64,000 nt of DNA from Bacteroidia bacterium (GCA_026391655.1 JAPLDR010000018.1:24141-88140), one strand, 5' to 3'; shown: positions 51,451-62,212, counted from the first letter of the stretch. The notes: generated by a model from the sequence alone, not told the origin. Translations and numbers: made by a program.

Positions 51451-52380
51451 TTATTTCATTGGAGCAAGTGAAGATTCTCCTAAATCATGGAACATGAAGG
51501 TGCTTACCCAATATCTGTTAATTTCATAGTTGCCAGAGGCAGTATTAAAAATCTGACAAAAAAAGAAATATTTTCCATCTGATGAGAACACGGGGTTATT
51601 ATTCACCCCGACAGAATTAATTAATGGCCCAAGTTTTTGGGCAAGAGTCCATTCACCATCTTGGTTTCTGAAACTGATATATAAATCTGTAGCATTTTGT
51701 CCGTTTTTGAGTAAAAACCGGGTAAATACTATATATTTCTCATCAGGAGATACGCTTACTACACATTCACTTGCATCTGTATTCAGATTACCAATGTTTT
51801 GTGGCAGTTCGAACTGGTTATGGTTTAACTTTGAATAATATATGTCACATCGTCCCTTTCCTTCAGAACGCCCGCTACTGGCAAAATAGATTGAACCACT
51901 TTGTGCAAAAGAAAATCCACATTCATATTCTTTTGAACAAACAGGTTCAGGCAATTTTTCTGCCATGATCCATTTGCTGTTTTTTTTAATACTGCTCCAT
52001 AAATCACCATTATAGGTATAAGAAAAACGCTTTCCATCAGGAGAAAACTGAGGGAGATTACCTGAACCATTATTAGGAATAAAATATGCTAATTCGGGCT
52101 TTGTCCAATTTCCATTTATATTTTTCAAATAATATATAAAACTATGTTTTGCGCTTGTGTCAATGATTGTATAACAGAGCTCCATCCGATCAGAAGAAAA
52201 GGCTAAATCATTGAATTCTATTCCTTTCAGGAAACTGAACCGCGGTTGATACAGTTCTGGGATTGCGCCCGGTGGCTTTTGTCCATATTGCTGCTCGTCT
52301 TTTATTTCACCTTGCACCTGTGAAAAACAAGTTATACTCTTGAAAATGACAAATAGGGAAATTAATAATGTTGTTTTCAT
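51451..52380 (-). CDS. secreted PD40/WD40-like beta-propeller protein
   Basis: A 309-residue protein with a signal peptide (about residues 1-20, ending CFSQ). The mature part has repeated blades with FSPDGKRFSYTYNGDLW, FAQSGSIYFASSGR, VSPDEKYIVFTR and FSSDGKYFFFCQ, the PD40 motif of TolB-like beta propellers. These act as periplasmic binding or sensing domains; no enzyme residues are seen. It sits inside the permease array, with the remnant of a permease at its 3' side, and has its own 147-base upstream gap. It may be an accessory of the transporters or an unrelated insertion. Confidence 0.8.
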   Translation of the reverse strand: MKTTLLISLFVIFKSITCFSQVQGEIKDEQQYGQKPPGAIPELYQPRFSFLKGIEFNDLAFSSDRMELCYTIIDTSAKHSFIYYLKNINGNWTKPELAYFIPNNGSGNLPQFSPDGKRFSYTYNGDLWSSIKKNSKWIMAEKLPEPVCSKEYECGFSFAQSGSIYFASSGRSEGKGRCDIYYSKLNHNQFELPQNIGNLNTDASECVVSVSPDEKYIVFTRFLLKNGQNATDLYISFRNQDGEWTLAQKLGPLINSVGVNNNPVFSSDGKYFFFCQIFNTASGNYEINRYWVSTFMFHDLGESSLAPMK

Positions 52381-52474
52381 TTTGTGTGTTTTTTAATGTT
52401 TAAATTCATTTGCCATGCAGTATTGTTAATCATTTTATTTATAATCAATTACCTGATCATTCCTTCTCACGTCG

Positions 52475-52494
52475 TTCATACCTCAATGCCTCCA
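52475..52494 (-). other. possible scar of a permease gene end
   Basis: The minus strand encodes EALRYE, the last codons of the intact permeases, but the next codon is CGA instead of a stop. Only about 20 bases match, just downstream of the next intact permease end at 52528. It may be the residue of a deleted copy or chance. Confidence 0.3.
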
Positions 52495-52527
52495 TCGTGC
52501 CTGCTGCCTGATCTTCACTTTTGGATA

Positions 52528-54915
52528 TTACTCGTATCTCAATGCTTCTACCGGATTTCTCGTAGCAGCTTTCCAGCTTTGCCAGCTAACTGTCAGCAGT
52601 GCAATCCCCAGCGCTAACAAACCTGCCAGGGCAAATATCCACCAGCTCAGTTCTGTTTTATAGGCAAAATTCTCTAACCAAAGGTGCATGGTGTACCAGG
52701 CAATGGGACATGAGATAACAAATGCTATGGCTACCCATTTTACCAGGTCTTTGTTTAGCATGGTTAGTATCTCATGGACTTTCGCTCCATTGACTCGTCT
52801 CACACCTATTTCTTTGGTACGCTTTTCAGTTAAAAACGCTGCGAAACCCAATAAGCCCAGACAACTAATAACAATTGCCATTAAAGTGAAAAACAAGGCC
52901 AGCCTACCAATTCGATCTTCTTCCTGAAATTTTGCATTGTACTGATCATCAACAAAATGATAGTCAAATGGTGAAGATGGGACTATTTTGCTGATTACAT
53001 TCTCAATCTTTGGTAAAGCTTCACTGGCGCTTACATTCGGATTAATCCGTATGTACAACCACTTTAAATCCTCATTATTCAGAAACATAACTACTGGAGG
53101 CGCAGCTTCATAGGGTGACCCTTTCACCATATCCTTTATAACACCGATGACAGTATAGCTATTGGGCTTATTCGGATTTTCTGAAAACCAGGTAACAATT
53201 TCTCCGACAGGAGAAGTCAGGCCCATAAGGTGCTGTGTTGATTCATTGATCAATATCCCCGATTGATCACTTTGTAAATCCCGTGAAAAGTCTCTGCCAT
53301 TAACAAATTGTAAACCAATTGTTTTACCGTATTCATAAGAGACTTTCATCGTAAGGAAAGAAGGATTAAAATCTTTGTTTTTACCTCTCCAATTATAATC
53401 AGGACTCCATCCTTTGGTGCTAAGGATCGGATTGTTTACCACCGCAATTTCTTGTACTAAACCTGTTTTCTTTAGTTCATCCCGAAGAGTTAAATACTTT
53501 CCCCTATAATCCGGAGTATTCATGTAAAGTGAAATAAGCCCTTTGGTAGTATATCCAACCGGGCGACTTTTAGTATACTGTACTTGTTTATAGATTATTA
53601 CAGAGGCAATAATCAATGCAATTGAAATTGTGAATTGAAAGATTACCAATACTTCGCGCGTAGTGGCCCCAAAGCTGGTTTTATGATTGACCCCGGCAAG
53701 TGCCTTTAATGGTTTAAATGATGATAAATAAATCGCCGGATAGCTTCCGGTCAATAAACTAACCATGAAAAGAAAAGCTATAGTCATCAACCAAAACCAA
53801 TAATTATCCCAAGGCACGCATAATTCCTTGCCCGACACCTGATTAAACCAGGGTAAAACAGCCCAAGTGGTACATATGGCTATCAAAAAGGCAATAAAGG
53901 TTGCAATCATCGATTCACTTAAAAGTTGTTCAATCAGCTGATAACGCTCAGATCCCAATGTTTTGCGAATACCGATTTCCTTTGAGTATTGTTCTGATCT
54001 GGCAGTACTCAAATTCATGTAATTTATACAAGCTAACAGCAACACCAATAAACCTATAGACCCCAGTAAAAGCAATAATTCAAACCTGTTACTCATCACC
54101 AAAACCCCATTTTCGAATGTCGAATCTAAATGCCACTTACTCATCGGGTGCAAAAAGAATTCCGTCTGCGATTTGGGATCATATTGGTGAATAGCATGCT
54201 TTATAACCGACGAAGTTTGCTCAAAATTACTCCCGGGTTTTAGCTGCACCAATATGTACATGTTGTAATTATTCCAAACATTCAGGTGCGACCATCCCTC
54301 AAGATATTTATCGAGAGGGGCAAAATACCGCGCTTCGGCATATTCTGAATTCCCCGGCAAATCGTCGTAAACTCCGGTAACCAACATGTCTGACGAAGCA
54401 TCCAATTTCACCAACTTGCCCACGGGGTAAGCATCGCCAAAAAGTTTCTTTGCCAATGATCGGGAAAGTAACATTGAATTTATATCCTTGAGGCCATTTC
54501 TTGTACCGTGCAGCATGTGTAAACTCAATATATCCAGGCCGTCGGGCTGCAAAAAATATCCCTTTTCGGTATATTTATTTTCACCTGATGTTATTATCCG
54601 ATCTTCAATATTGGCTCTTACTAATGCAATTTTGCTAAAATGGCTGCCATAAGATGTTTTCAGCATAGTTCCCATGCCTGTTGTCATGATATCGCTTGTA
54701 AATATGCCATCGGAACTCCCAAATTCATTGCGCATGATCTTTGCGACAGAACTATAGTTTTCGTAGCTTTTATTAAATGACAATTCATCATTTGTCCATA
54801 AAGCGATAAGCATAAAAACCGAGATACCTATGGCGAGACCACCAATGCTTATGAAGGAGTATCTCTTATTTTTAATCAGGGATCGCAATATCGTTTTAAA
54901 AGAAATACTATACAT
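52528..54915 (-). CDS. FtsX/MacB-type ABC transporter permease 2
   Basis: A 795-residue permease with the same two-module plan: N-terminal helix (about 22-44), periplasmic MacB_PCD domain, first FtsX helices (about 283-400, with EIGIRKTLGSERYQLIEQLL), second periplasmic domain and last FtsX part with EIGVRRVNGAKVHEI. Its first FtsX loop, KTLGSE, differs from the KVNGA of its neighbours. It ends in the shared ATRNPVEALRYE. The upstream gene ends 23 bases before its start, so it is co-transcribed with permeases 3-6. No ATPase domain. Confidence 0.9.
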   Translation of the reverse strand: MYSISFKTILRSLIKNKRYSFISIGGLAIGISVFMLIALWTNDELSFNKSYENYSSVAKIMRNEFGSSDGIFTSDIMTTGMGTMLKTSYGSHFSKIALVRANIEDRIITSGENKYTEKGYFLQPDGLDILSLHMLHGTRNGLKDINSMLLSRSLAKKLFGDAYPVGKLVKLDASSDMLVTGVYDDLPGNSEYAEARYFAPLDKYLEGWSHLNVWNNYNMYILVQLKPGSNFEQTSSVIKHAIHQYDPKSQTEFFLHPMSKWHLDSTFENGVLVMSNRFELLLLLGSIGLLVLLLACINYMNLSTARSEQYSKEIGIRKTLGSERYQLIEQLLSESMIATFIAFLIAICTTWAVLPWFNQVSGKELCVPWDNYWFWLMTIAFLFMVSLLTGSYPAIYLSSFKPLKALAGVNHKTSFGATTREVLVIFQFTISIALIIASVIIYKQVQYTKSRPVGYTTKGLISLYMNTPDYRGKYLTLRDELKKTGLVQEIAVVNNPILSTKGWSPDYNWRGKNKDFNPSFLTMKVSYEYGKTIGLQFVNGRDFSRDLQSDQSGILINESTQHLMGLTSPVGEIVTWFSENPNKPNSYTVIGVIKDMVKGSPYEAAPPVVMFLNNEDLKWLYIRINPNVSASEALPKIENVISKIVPSSPFDYHFVDDQYNAKFQEEDRIGRLALFFTLMAIVISCLGLLGFAAFLTEKRTKEIGVRRVNGAKVHEILTMLNKDLVKWVAIAFVISCPIAWYTMHLWLENFAYKTELSWWIFALAGLLALGIALLTVSWQSWKAATRNPVEALRYE

Positions 54916-54938
54916 ATCGTCAATTTTAAAGATTTATC

Positions 54939-57293
54939 TTACTCATACCTTAACGCTTCGACCGGATTTCTGGTGGCAGCTCTCCAACTCTGCCAACTGA
55001 CCGTTATCAAGGCAATTCCCAATGCCAACACTCCGGCCAATGCAAAAACCCACCAGGTCAGTTCCGTCCTATAGGCAAAGTTTTCAAGCCAGCGGTGCAT
55101 GGCATACCAGCCAACAGGACTTGCAATTATGATGGAAATAAGTACCCATACTATATATTCTTTTGATAATAAGGAGAATATTTCAATTGACTTTGCTCCA
55201 TTCACTTTCCTTATCCCGATCTCTTTTGTCCTGAGCTCTGTCATAAATGAAGATAATCCTATAAGCCCGAGACATGAAATGATGATTGCCAAAAAAGAGA
55301 AATATCCAAATATTTTACTCATTCTTTGTTCAGTCAGGTACAGGTTGTCAAAATCATCATCAAGAAAATGAAAATCAAGGGGTAGTCCCGGATTAAATGA
55401 TTTAAATGTCTTATTGATAGATTCGACAGTTGCAGGTATATGATCAGGTTTCATTTTGACAAATAAATTATTAGACTCACCTTTTTTCATAATGAGCGGT
55501 TCAATTTTGTAATGCAACGACTGAATGTGAAAATCTTTTAGTACGCCAATAATCGTTAATTTAGCTCCCCAGGGAGTTGTTAGTACTTCCCCAACGGGAT
55601 TCTTTAAACCCATAACTTCTACTGCTTTTTCATTGATAACTACTGCAGCATTGTCAGTTGGAAATTCAGAAGAAAAGAAACGACCATCCTTAAGCTCAAG
55701 TTGAAAGGTTTTGGCATAATCCTCGTCAGTATCAAGACGATGAAATAAAACATCATCACCTGCCTTTTTCCCTGCCCAATTAAAACCCCCGGAAGTAGAC
55801 TCAAGGTTAACAGGACTAATGCCCTTTGTTACACTCAAGATATCGGGATTATTACTGAGTTCTTTTTTTAAAGCTTCCAGTTTAGGATCTCCTGGGCGTA
55901 TAGGGAACATAAAATAGCCTATACTGTCTTTATTAAATCCAAGGTTCTTATTTTGCATATATTTAAGTTGGTTCCCAATAATTAAAGTACATGTGATAAG
56001 CATGATAGACAGAGTAAACTGGAAAACCACCAGAACTCTTCTGAATTTAGCGTTACCAGGATCTTTATTAATAACACCCTTAATTATATCCGATGGATTT
56101 AAAGAAGACAAATAGAATGCAGGATAACTTCCGGCCAATAAACCGCAAAACAATACAATGGAGATTAAACCAATATATAAACCGACACTATGATAGTCAA
56201 CATCCAACTGTTTCCCGATAAGATTATTATAGCCGGGCAACAGCAATTCAACCAAAATCATAGCAATTACAGTTGCCACAAATACAATCAATAAAGATTC
56301 TCCTAAAAACTGGACGATTATTTTTTGTTTGTTTGCCCCTGCCACTTTATGTACGCCAATTTCCCTGGCTCTTTGGACTGATTGTGCGGTAGAAAGGTTC
56401 ATAAAATTGATGCAGGCAATAAGTAGAATAAAAACAGCAATGAGACCCAGGATCGTGACATAAGTAATATCGCCATGGCCGCTAATATCGTAACTATATT
56501 TTCTGGAAGAATACAGATGAATCTTTTTGATATTTTGAAGTAAAATCTCTGCATCCGATCCCTTTTTATGCTTCTTAATAAAATTTTGAATTTTTTCATT
56601 AACCAGTTTACTGTCAGTCCCTTTTTTAAGTTCAACATAGGAATAACTTCTCCCACGATCCTCCCAATTATTTATGGGTGCTCCAGATTCCACAAAAAAC
56701 TCAGTAGAAATTAAAAAATCAAACCGGATGTGACTATTATGCGGCAAAGGCTTCACAACACCCGTGACTGTTACCAAAAAACCACGTGATGGCAATGTTT
56801 TGCCAAGTGCATCTTCGTTACCGAAGTATTTATGTGCCATTTCTTCAGTAATGACAATATTGTGAGGATCATTGAAGGCTGTATTTATATCTCCGCGAAC
56901 AAACCTGATATTAAACATTTTGAAAAAGTCCTTATCAACCGCTAAAACCATTTCTTCTATAAATTCATCGCTCTTTTTTAACGTTAATGGGGTATGCATG
57001 ATCCTGGAATACCTGATTATTTCAGGATATTCATTTTTTAGTGCAGGGGCAACTGCGCTCAGTGTTGGTGCAAAAAGAGAGACTTCCCCTCCCGGATAAT
57101 TTTGCTTTTCAATCACACGATACAAATAATCAGCATGTTCGAAATGCCGGTCATAGCTTAACTCATCCTGTACCCATAAAAGAATTAAAATTGCACAAGC
57201 CATGCCAATGGCCATACCACTTATATTTAGAATTGAATGTGCGGAATACATTTTGATATTCCGAAGGGCTATTTTGAAGTAGATCTTAATCAT
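54939..57293 (-). CDS. FtsX/MacB-type ABC transporter permease 3
   Basis: A 784-residue permease. N-terminal helix (about 20-40), MacB_PCD domain with DKDFFKMFNIRFVRGD, first FtsX part with AREIGVHKVAGANKQKI, second periplasmic domain, last FtsX part with EIGIRKVNGAKSIEI. It is the most divergent at the C-terminal end (TELTWWVFALAGVLALGIALITVSW against TELSWWIFALAGLLAL in the others), though it keeps ATRNPVEALRYE. Gaps to its neighbours are 23 and 76 bases. Its substrate is unknown. Confidence 0.9.
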   Translation of the reverse strand: MIKIYFKIALRNIKMYSAHSILNISGMAIGMACAILILLWVQDELSYDRHFEHADYLYRVIEKQNYPGGEVSLFAPTLSAVAPALKNEYPEIIRYSRIMHTPLTLKKSDEFIEEMVLAVDKDFFKMFNIRFVRGDINTAFNDPHNIVITEEMAHKYFGNEDALGKTLPSRGFLVTVTGVVKPLPHNSHIRFDFLISTEFFVESGAPINNWEDRGRSYSYVELKKGTDSKLVNEKIQNFIKKHKKGSDAEILLQNIKKIHLYSSRKYSYDISGHGDITYVTILGLIAVFILLIACINFMNLSTAQSVQRAREIGVHKVAGANKQKIIVQFLGESLLIVFVATVIAMILVELLLPGYNNLIGKQLDVDYHSVGLYIGLISIVLFCGLLAGSYPAFYLSSLNPSDIIKGVINKDPGNAKFRRVLVVFQFTLSIMLITCTLIIGNQLKYMQNKNLGFNKDSIGYFMFPIRPGDPKLEALKKELSNNPDILSVTKGISPVNLESTSGGFNWAGKKAGDDVLFHRLDTDEDYAKTFQLELKDGRFFSSEFPTDNAAVVINEKAVEVMGLKNPVGEVLTTPWGAKLTIIGVLKDFHIQSLHYKIEPLIMKKGESNNLFVKMKPDHIPATVESINKTFKSFNPGLPLDFHFLDDDFDNLYLTEQRMSKIFGYFSFLAIIISCLGLIGLSSFMTELRTKEIGIRKVNGAKSIEIFSLLSKEYIVWVLISIIIASPVGWYAMHRWLENFAYRTELTWWVFALAGVLALGIALITVSWQSWRAATRNPVEALRYE

Positions 57294-57346
57294 ATTTAAC
57301 TCATATTAACAATAATTCAAATCCTGAAATTGTGTAGTTTCCTGAA

Positions 57347-57361
57347 TCCCGCAAGGCGGGA
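57347..57361. other. small GC hairpin between permeases 3 and 4
   Basis: TCCCGC-AAG-GCGGGA forms a 6-bp stem with a 3-base loop in the gap after permease 4 and before permease 3. There is no T-run, so it is more likely an mRNA processing or stability element, or part of a small repeat, than a terminator. Confidence 0.45.
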
Positions 57362-57369
57362 CTGGGGGG

Positions 57370-59703
57370 TCATTCATACCTCAATGCATCGACAGGATTC
57401 CTCGTTGCAGCTTTCCAACTCTGCCAACTAACAGTCAGCAATGCAATTCCCAAGGCTAGTAAACCTGACAATGCAAAAATCCACCAGCTTAGTTCTGTTT
57501 TGTAAGCAAAGTTTTCGAGCCATTTGTACATGGCGTACCAGGCAATTGGGGTGGCAATTACAAATGCAATGGCAATCCATTTTACAAAGTCCTTGTTCAA
57601 CATGGCCATTACTTCCGAAACTTTTGCTCCATTTACTTTGCGGATACCAATTTCTTTGGTACGACGTTCAGTACTATAAATTGAAAGACCAAACAACCCG
57701 ATACTTGCAATAAATAATGCCAGTAATGCAAATGAAAAAAGCAGATTTTCAAATCTTTTTTCCGATTTGTACTGTAAATTAAAGGTTTCATCCAAAAAGT
57801 TATAATCAAAGGCAAACGCCGGGCATGTTTCACTCCAGGCAACTTTAATTCGTTCCAAAGCCTCTGCAATATTATTATTGGCGATCTTAACATTTACATA
57901 ATTCAAATGTTCTGGTGTATAAAACAGAAGTACAGGTGATTGCTCATAATTTAGACCTCTGTAATGAAAATCGTGAATTATGCCAATAATCTGGCCTTGA
58001 ATACCATTCCCGGGAACTATAATTTGTCCAATTGGATTTTTCAAATCGTAAAGTTTAATCGCGGTCTCGTTAATCAGATACGTTGCTTTTATATCGCCTG
58101 GGTTATCTAATGAAAAGTTTCGTCCTTCTTTTATTCTGATCCCCAATGTTTTTAAATAATCAGCATCGACATAGTTATTAAAATATTTACTCTCCTTACC
58201 TTCAATTTTTACACAACACCATGATCCCCAATAATTGCCGGGAATTCTGCTTGAATAAGAAATGCTACTTATTTCAGGATATTTCAACAGTTTTTCCTTG
58301 AACAAATCCAAATGATCCTTTAACTGACCGTTAATTTTAAGATTTACAATATCATTTTTGTTAAACCCGAGGTCTTTCTTATTCATGTACCGAAATTGCT
58401 GGTTAGCGATTAGCGTACAGCCTATTAAAGTAATAGAAACTAAATTTTGGAATATAATTAACCCATTACGGATACCATTGTGGTTAGAAAATCCTGACGA
58501 CTTCTCTTTATTTGTATTGATGGTATACGAACTGATATACAGGCTGGGGTAAATTGCTGTAATCATTATAAATGCTACGAGTCCGATGCCAAATATCAGC
58601 AGATTGTGGGGATTCCATAATTCGGCAGAGAGTATTGGGAATCCTGTTAAGGAACTTAATAAAGGGTTAGAAATCCACAAAAGAAAAAATGAGAATACAA
58701 GAGAAATAAAAATGATGAGAACCGTTTCGAAGACAAATTGTACGATCAACTGATAAATTGATGCACCCTGTAGTTTTTTTATACTTACTTCCTTCGATCT
58801 TGCAACAGCATTAGCTATGGTTAAATTGATAAAATTGATAGCGGCCAGTAATAATATGAAAATTGAAACAGCAATCAGAATCTTGTTGTACAATAGATTA
58901 CCGTGTTTTGTATTACTTTCGTTTTCAATTTCAGGTGAATAATAAATTTGATTAAACGAACGTAACCGGAATGGGTCGTTATACCCTACCTTTTTAAGAA
59001 ACCCTTTGATTTTTGTCTCATATTCTGTAGCTGTGGTACCATCCGGCATTAATAGATAAGTAGGATAACTCCATCCGTCGTACTGCCGAAGGATTCCCTT
59101 ATACCCGATCTGCTCGAGACTAACCATCGAAGCCAACAGATCTATTTTGAAATGCAGGAAAGGTTGATCCCTAATAATGGCGGTAACATTGAAATCAAAC
59201 TTGTTTTCGAATCTGACTGTTTTGCCAACAGCATTAGTACTTCCAAATAATCTTTTTGCCAGCGACTCAGTAAGCACCAATGAGAATGGTTGAATCAGGG
59301 CTCTTTCCGGGTTTCCGGCAATAAACTCAAGAGGAAATATTTTAAAAAAGGTGCTATCTGCAAAAGCGAAATTTTTCAGATTGAAAGGAATATTATCCAC
59401 CTGAATTCCAATATCTCCCCAAAAATTAAGCCGTGTAGCTTTAATCTGATTGGTTAAATCCTGGTTCATCGCATGACCGAGGAAAGAAGGCATACTTGCC
59501 CATTGCGACTCCAAACGAAAGATCCGGTCACTATTCGGTATGCCTTTATCAAATTTGTTTTCATTGATCACATAAGACCAAATTATTATTACTGAAGCTA
59601 TGCTTATAGCTAATCCAAGAACTTTTATTACTGTAGAGGTAATATTTATTTTAAAATTCCTGATTGTAATCCTTATTATCCCATTTAAATACATATCCGT
59701 CAA
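57370..59703 (-). CDS. FtsX/MacB-type ABC transporter permease 4
   Basis: A 777-residue permease, the shortest of the set. N-terminal helix (about 21-45), a periplasmic domain with FADSTFFKIFPLEFIAGN, first FtsX part with SKEVSIKKLQGASIYQL (note KLQGA instead of KVNGA), second periplasmic domain, last FtsX part with EIGIRKVNGAKVSEV, end ATRNPVDALRYE. It lies 30 bases downstream of permease 5. The variable first half and conserved last quarter suggest different ligands with a common coupling end. Confidence 0.9.
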   Translation of the reverse strand: MTDMYLNGIIRITIRNFKINITSTVIKVLGLAISIASVIIIWSYVINENKFDKGIPNSDRIFRLESQWASMPSFLGHAMNQDLTNQIKATRLNFWGDIGIQVDNIPFNLKNFAFADSTFFKIFPLEFIAGNPERALIQPFSLVLTESLAKRLFGSTNAVGKTVRFENKFDFNVTAIIRDQPFLHFKIDLLASMVSLEQIGYKGILRQYDGWSYPTYLLMPDGTTATEYETKIKGFLKKVGYNDPFRLRSFNQIYYSPEIENESNTKHGNLLYNKILIAVSIFILLLAAINFINLTIANAVARSKEVSIKKLQGASIYQLIVQFVFETVLIIFISLVFSFFLLWISNPLLSSLTGFPILSAELWNPHNLLIFGIGLVAFIMITAIYPSLYISSYTINTNKEKSSGFSNHNGIRNGLIIFQNLVSITLIGCTLIANQQFRYMNKKDLGFNKNDIVNLKINGQLKDHLDLFKEKLLKYPEISSISYSSRIPGNYWGSWCCVKIEGKESKYFNNYVDADYLKTLGIRIKEGRNFSLDNPGDIKATYLINETAIKLYDLKNPIGQIIVPGNGIQGQIIGIIHDFHYRGLNYEQSPVLLFYTPEHLNYVNVKIANNNIAEALERIKVAWSETCPAFAFDYNFLDETFNLQYKSEKRFENLLFSFALLALFIASIGLFGLSIYSTERRTKEIGIRKVNGAKVSEVMAMLNKDFVKWIAIAFVIATPIAWYAMYKWLENFAYKTELSWWIFALSGLLALGIALLTVSWQSWKAATRNPVDALRYE

Positions 59704-59733
59704 TTATTTAATAAGACAGTAAACATGTTGAGG

Positions 59734-62139
59734 TTACTCATATCGCAATGCTTCGACCGGGTTCCTCGTAGCTGCTCTCCAGCTTTGCCAACTCACTGTT
59801 AGTAATGCAATACCCAACGCCAATAACCCTGCCAGGGCAAATATCCACCAACTGAGTGCTGTTTTATAGGCGAAACTTTCGAGCCATTTGTGCATAGCGT
59901 ACCAAGCAATAGGGCAAGCAATTAAAAAGGCAATGGCTACCCATTTTACAAAATCGAAATTTAAAAGAGTAAGTATTTCTGATACTTTGGCGCCGTTTAC
60001 TTTACGAATGCCGATTTCTTTCTTTTTATTTTGAACAAGGAACAGAGACAATCCAAATAATCCCAGGCATGAAATGAAAATGGCAAGAGCTGTAAAGCAT
60101 TTAAAAATCGTATCGATTTTCTTCTCCGATTTGTATATGGTGTCGATAGTTTGATCTAAAAAAGAGTATTCAAAAGGAATGCCCGGATTTATTTTGTCCC
60201 ATTCGGATTGGATATGTTTTAATGCAGCAGCAACATCACCTCCCTTTACCCTGATGAAAACAATGCCCTTCCCTCCGCCTTCAGTAGCAGCTGCAGGCAG
60301 TTTTTGATCAGTTAAAAGGGAAAACAGTTGGGGCGACATTTGGTATTGAAGTGATTTAAAATGTGCATTTTTAGCTACACCTATTATCTTTCCTCTTTGT
60401 CCGTTAAGTACTACCCATTTCCCCAAAGGATTTTCGAGTTCCATCTGTCTTACCGCTTCTTCATTCAGGATGAAAGCTTCGTTTTCATCCGATTTGAAGT
60501 CTTTCGAAAACATTCTTCCATCTGCCATTACCGTTCCCATCGTTTGGAAATAATCATAATCGACCGACGTGAACTCAAGCTGTAACTCTTCACTGCCTTT
60601 CCTGCCTTCCCAGTAAAACCCTCCTGAGCTGGGTACAGTTGAATTCCCGTCGATGGTTGGCAGATAATCTTTAGCCGAAACCGATTCGATGGAAGGGTAT
60701 TGCAATAATAATTGTTTTAATCCATGATAATTTTTTATCAGGTTTCCCCTTAAGGGAAGATAGACTATACCTTCTTTATCGAAACCAATCGATGTGTTTC
60801 GCATGTATGTCAGTTGCGACTGGATAACCGCCGTTGATATAATCAGGGCAATCGATAGGGTAAATTGGAAAATGACAAGAACCTTTCTGAATGTATTTTC
60901 ATTGTTGCGAACTGAAAAAAAGTTTGGTTTAATACCTTTCGCAGGATTTAATGCTGAAAGGTTAATAGCCGGATAGGTAACAGCCATGGCTGTGGTAACG
61001 ATTGTTATCAGAAACAGTCCGGATATAATTTTGGGGTCGAAAAAGTTGACCGTAAGAAGTTTTCCTGAAATTTGATTGAAAAAGGGAATTGTCAGCATCA
61101 CGAGAATCAATGCCTGGAGTAAAGCAATGAGAATGATTAAAATATATTCTACCAGGAACTGAACAACCAATTGAGGTTGGGTTGCCCCTATTGATTTTCT
61201 TAACCCAACCTCCTTAAAGCGAATAGATGAATTTGCAGTAACAAGATTGAAGAAATTCATACAGGCAATAAAAAGGATTAATAGGGCTGAAAAAGAGAAA
61301 ATGTAAACGTATTTGGTGTCGCCTAAAACAGCACTGTCGTATTGGATACCTGAAGCAAGGTGGATCCGGGTCAGGGGCTGCAAATAAAAGCTAAACTGGG
61401 CATCGCCGGGAACTTGAGGCCGGTTTTTTCTATATAAGGTATTGATTTCATCATTAACTTCTTTAACATCAGTGCCAGGGCGGAGTTGTAAATACGATGT
61501 AAACCCTAAATTTCCCCACGATACCAGATCGACTCCCCACATTTTAAGAATAGATGATGGTAAAACATAGTCGAACTGAAGATGTGAATTGTGTGGAACA
61601 TTCATCAGGATACCAGATACTTTTAGTGGCAATGAACCATTCAGGTACAATGTTTTCCCAATCGGCTCTTCATCGCCAAAATATTTATGTGCCATTTGTT
61701 CTGTGACAATAATATTGGTGGGATCGGAAAAAGCAGTTTTCAGTTGACCTTGAAGAAACGGGAAAGATAGTATGCTAAATAAGGACGAATCGGCTATGAT
61801 CCCGCTTTTTTCGGTAAAAGACATGTTGTTGTATTTAAAAACCATGTCGGGTATTTTCACGACATTTGCCCCATTTTCAACAACGGGCAATTCATCCCTG
61901 ATTTTTGGCAACAACGGCGCTGGAATCATCGGGGCTCTAAAGTTTGGGCCTTGGGCAATTATACGGTAGGTCGAATCGGTGTGCTTGTTGAATTTGTCAA
62001 AATTCAATTCATCCTGTACCCACAATGCGATAAGGATACTCGCAGTTATTCCGACAGCAAGTCCAAAAATATTGATTAACGAATAGACATTCTTCTTTAA
62101 AATGTTTCGTATTGCGATTTTAAAGTAGTTTTTAATCAT
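59734..62139 (-). CDS. FtsX/MacB-type ABC transporter permease 5
   Basis: An 801-residue permease. N-terminal helix (about 20-42), MacB_PCD domain with SLFSILSFPFLQGQ, first FtsX part with FKEVGLRKSIGATQPQL, second periplasmic domain, and last FtsX part with KEIGIRKVNGAKVSEI, end ATRNPVEALRYE. It follows permease 6 after 73 bases and precedes permease 4 by 30 bases. No ATPase domain or lipobox is present. Confidence 0.9.
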   Translation of the reverse strand: MIKNYFKIAIRNILKKNVYSLINIFGLAVGITASILIALWVQDELNFDKFNKHTDSTYRIIAQGPNFRAPMIPAPLLPKIRDELPVVENGANVVKIPDMVFKYNNMSFTEKSGIIADSSLFSILSFPFLQGQLKTAFSDPTNIIVTEQMAHKYFGDEEPIGKTLYLNGSLPLKVSGILMNVPHNSHLQFDYVLPSSILKMWGVDLVSWGNLGFTSYLQLRPGTDVKEVNDEINTLYRKNRPQVPGDAQFSFYLQPLTRIHLASGIQYDSAVLGDTKYVYIFSFSALLILFIACMNFFNLVTANSSIRFKEVGLRKSIGATQPQLVVQFLVEYILIILIALLQALILVMLTIPFFNQISGKLLTVNFFDPKIISGLFLITIVTTAMAVTYPAINLSALNPAKGIKPNFFSVRNNENTFRKVLVIFQFTLSIALIISTAVIQSQLTYMRNTSIGFDKEGIVYLPLRGNLIKNYHGLKQLLLQYPSIESVSAKDYLPTIDGNSTVPSSGGFYWEGRKGSEELQLEFTSVDYDYFQTMGTVMADGRMFSKDFKSDENEAFILNEEAVRQMELENPLGKWVVLNGQRGKIIGVAKNAHFKSLQYQMSPQLFSLLTDQKLPAAATEGGGKGIVFIRVKGGDVAAALKHIQSEWDKINPGIPFEYSFLDQTIDTIYKSEKKIDTIFKCFTALAIFISCLGLFGLSLFLVQNKKKEIGIRKVNGAKVSEILTLLNFDFVKWVAIAFLIACPIAWYAMHKWLESFAYKTALSWWIFALAGLLALGIALLTVSWQSWRAATRNPVEALRYE

Positions 62140-62212
62140 AGCTTAGATTATAAAATTCCAATCAATGCAATTATAAATCAAAATAACACAAGCTTTTGTA
62201 GAGATTTCAGCA

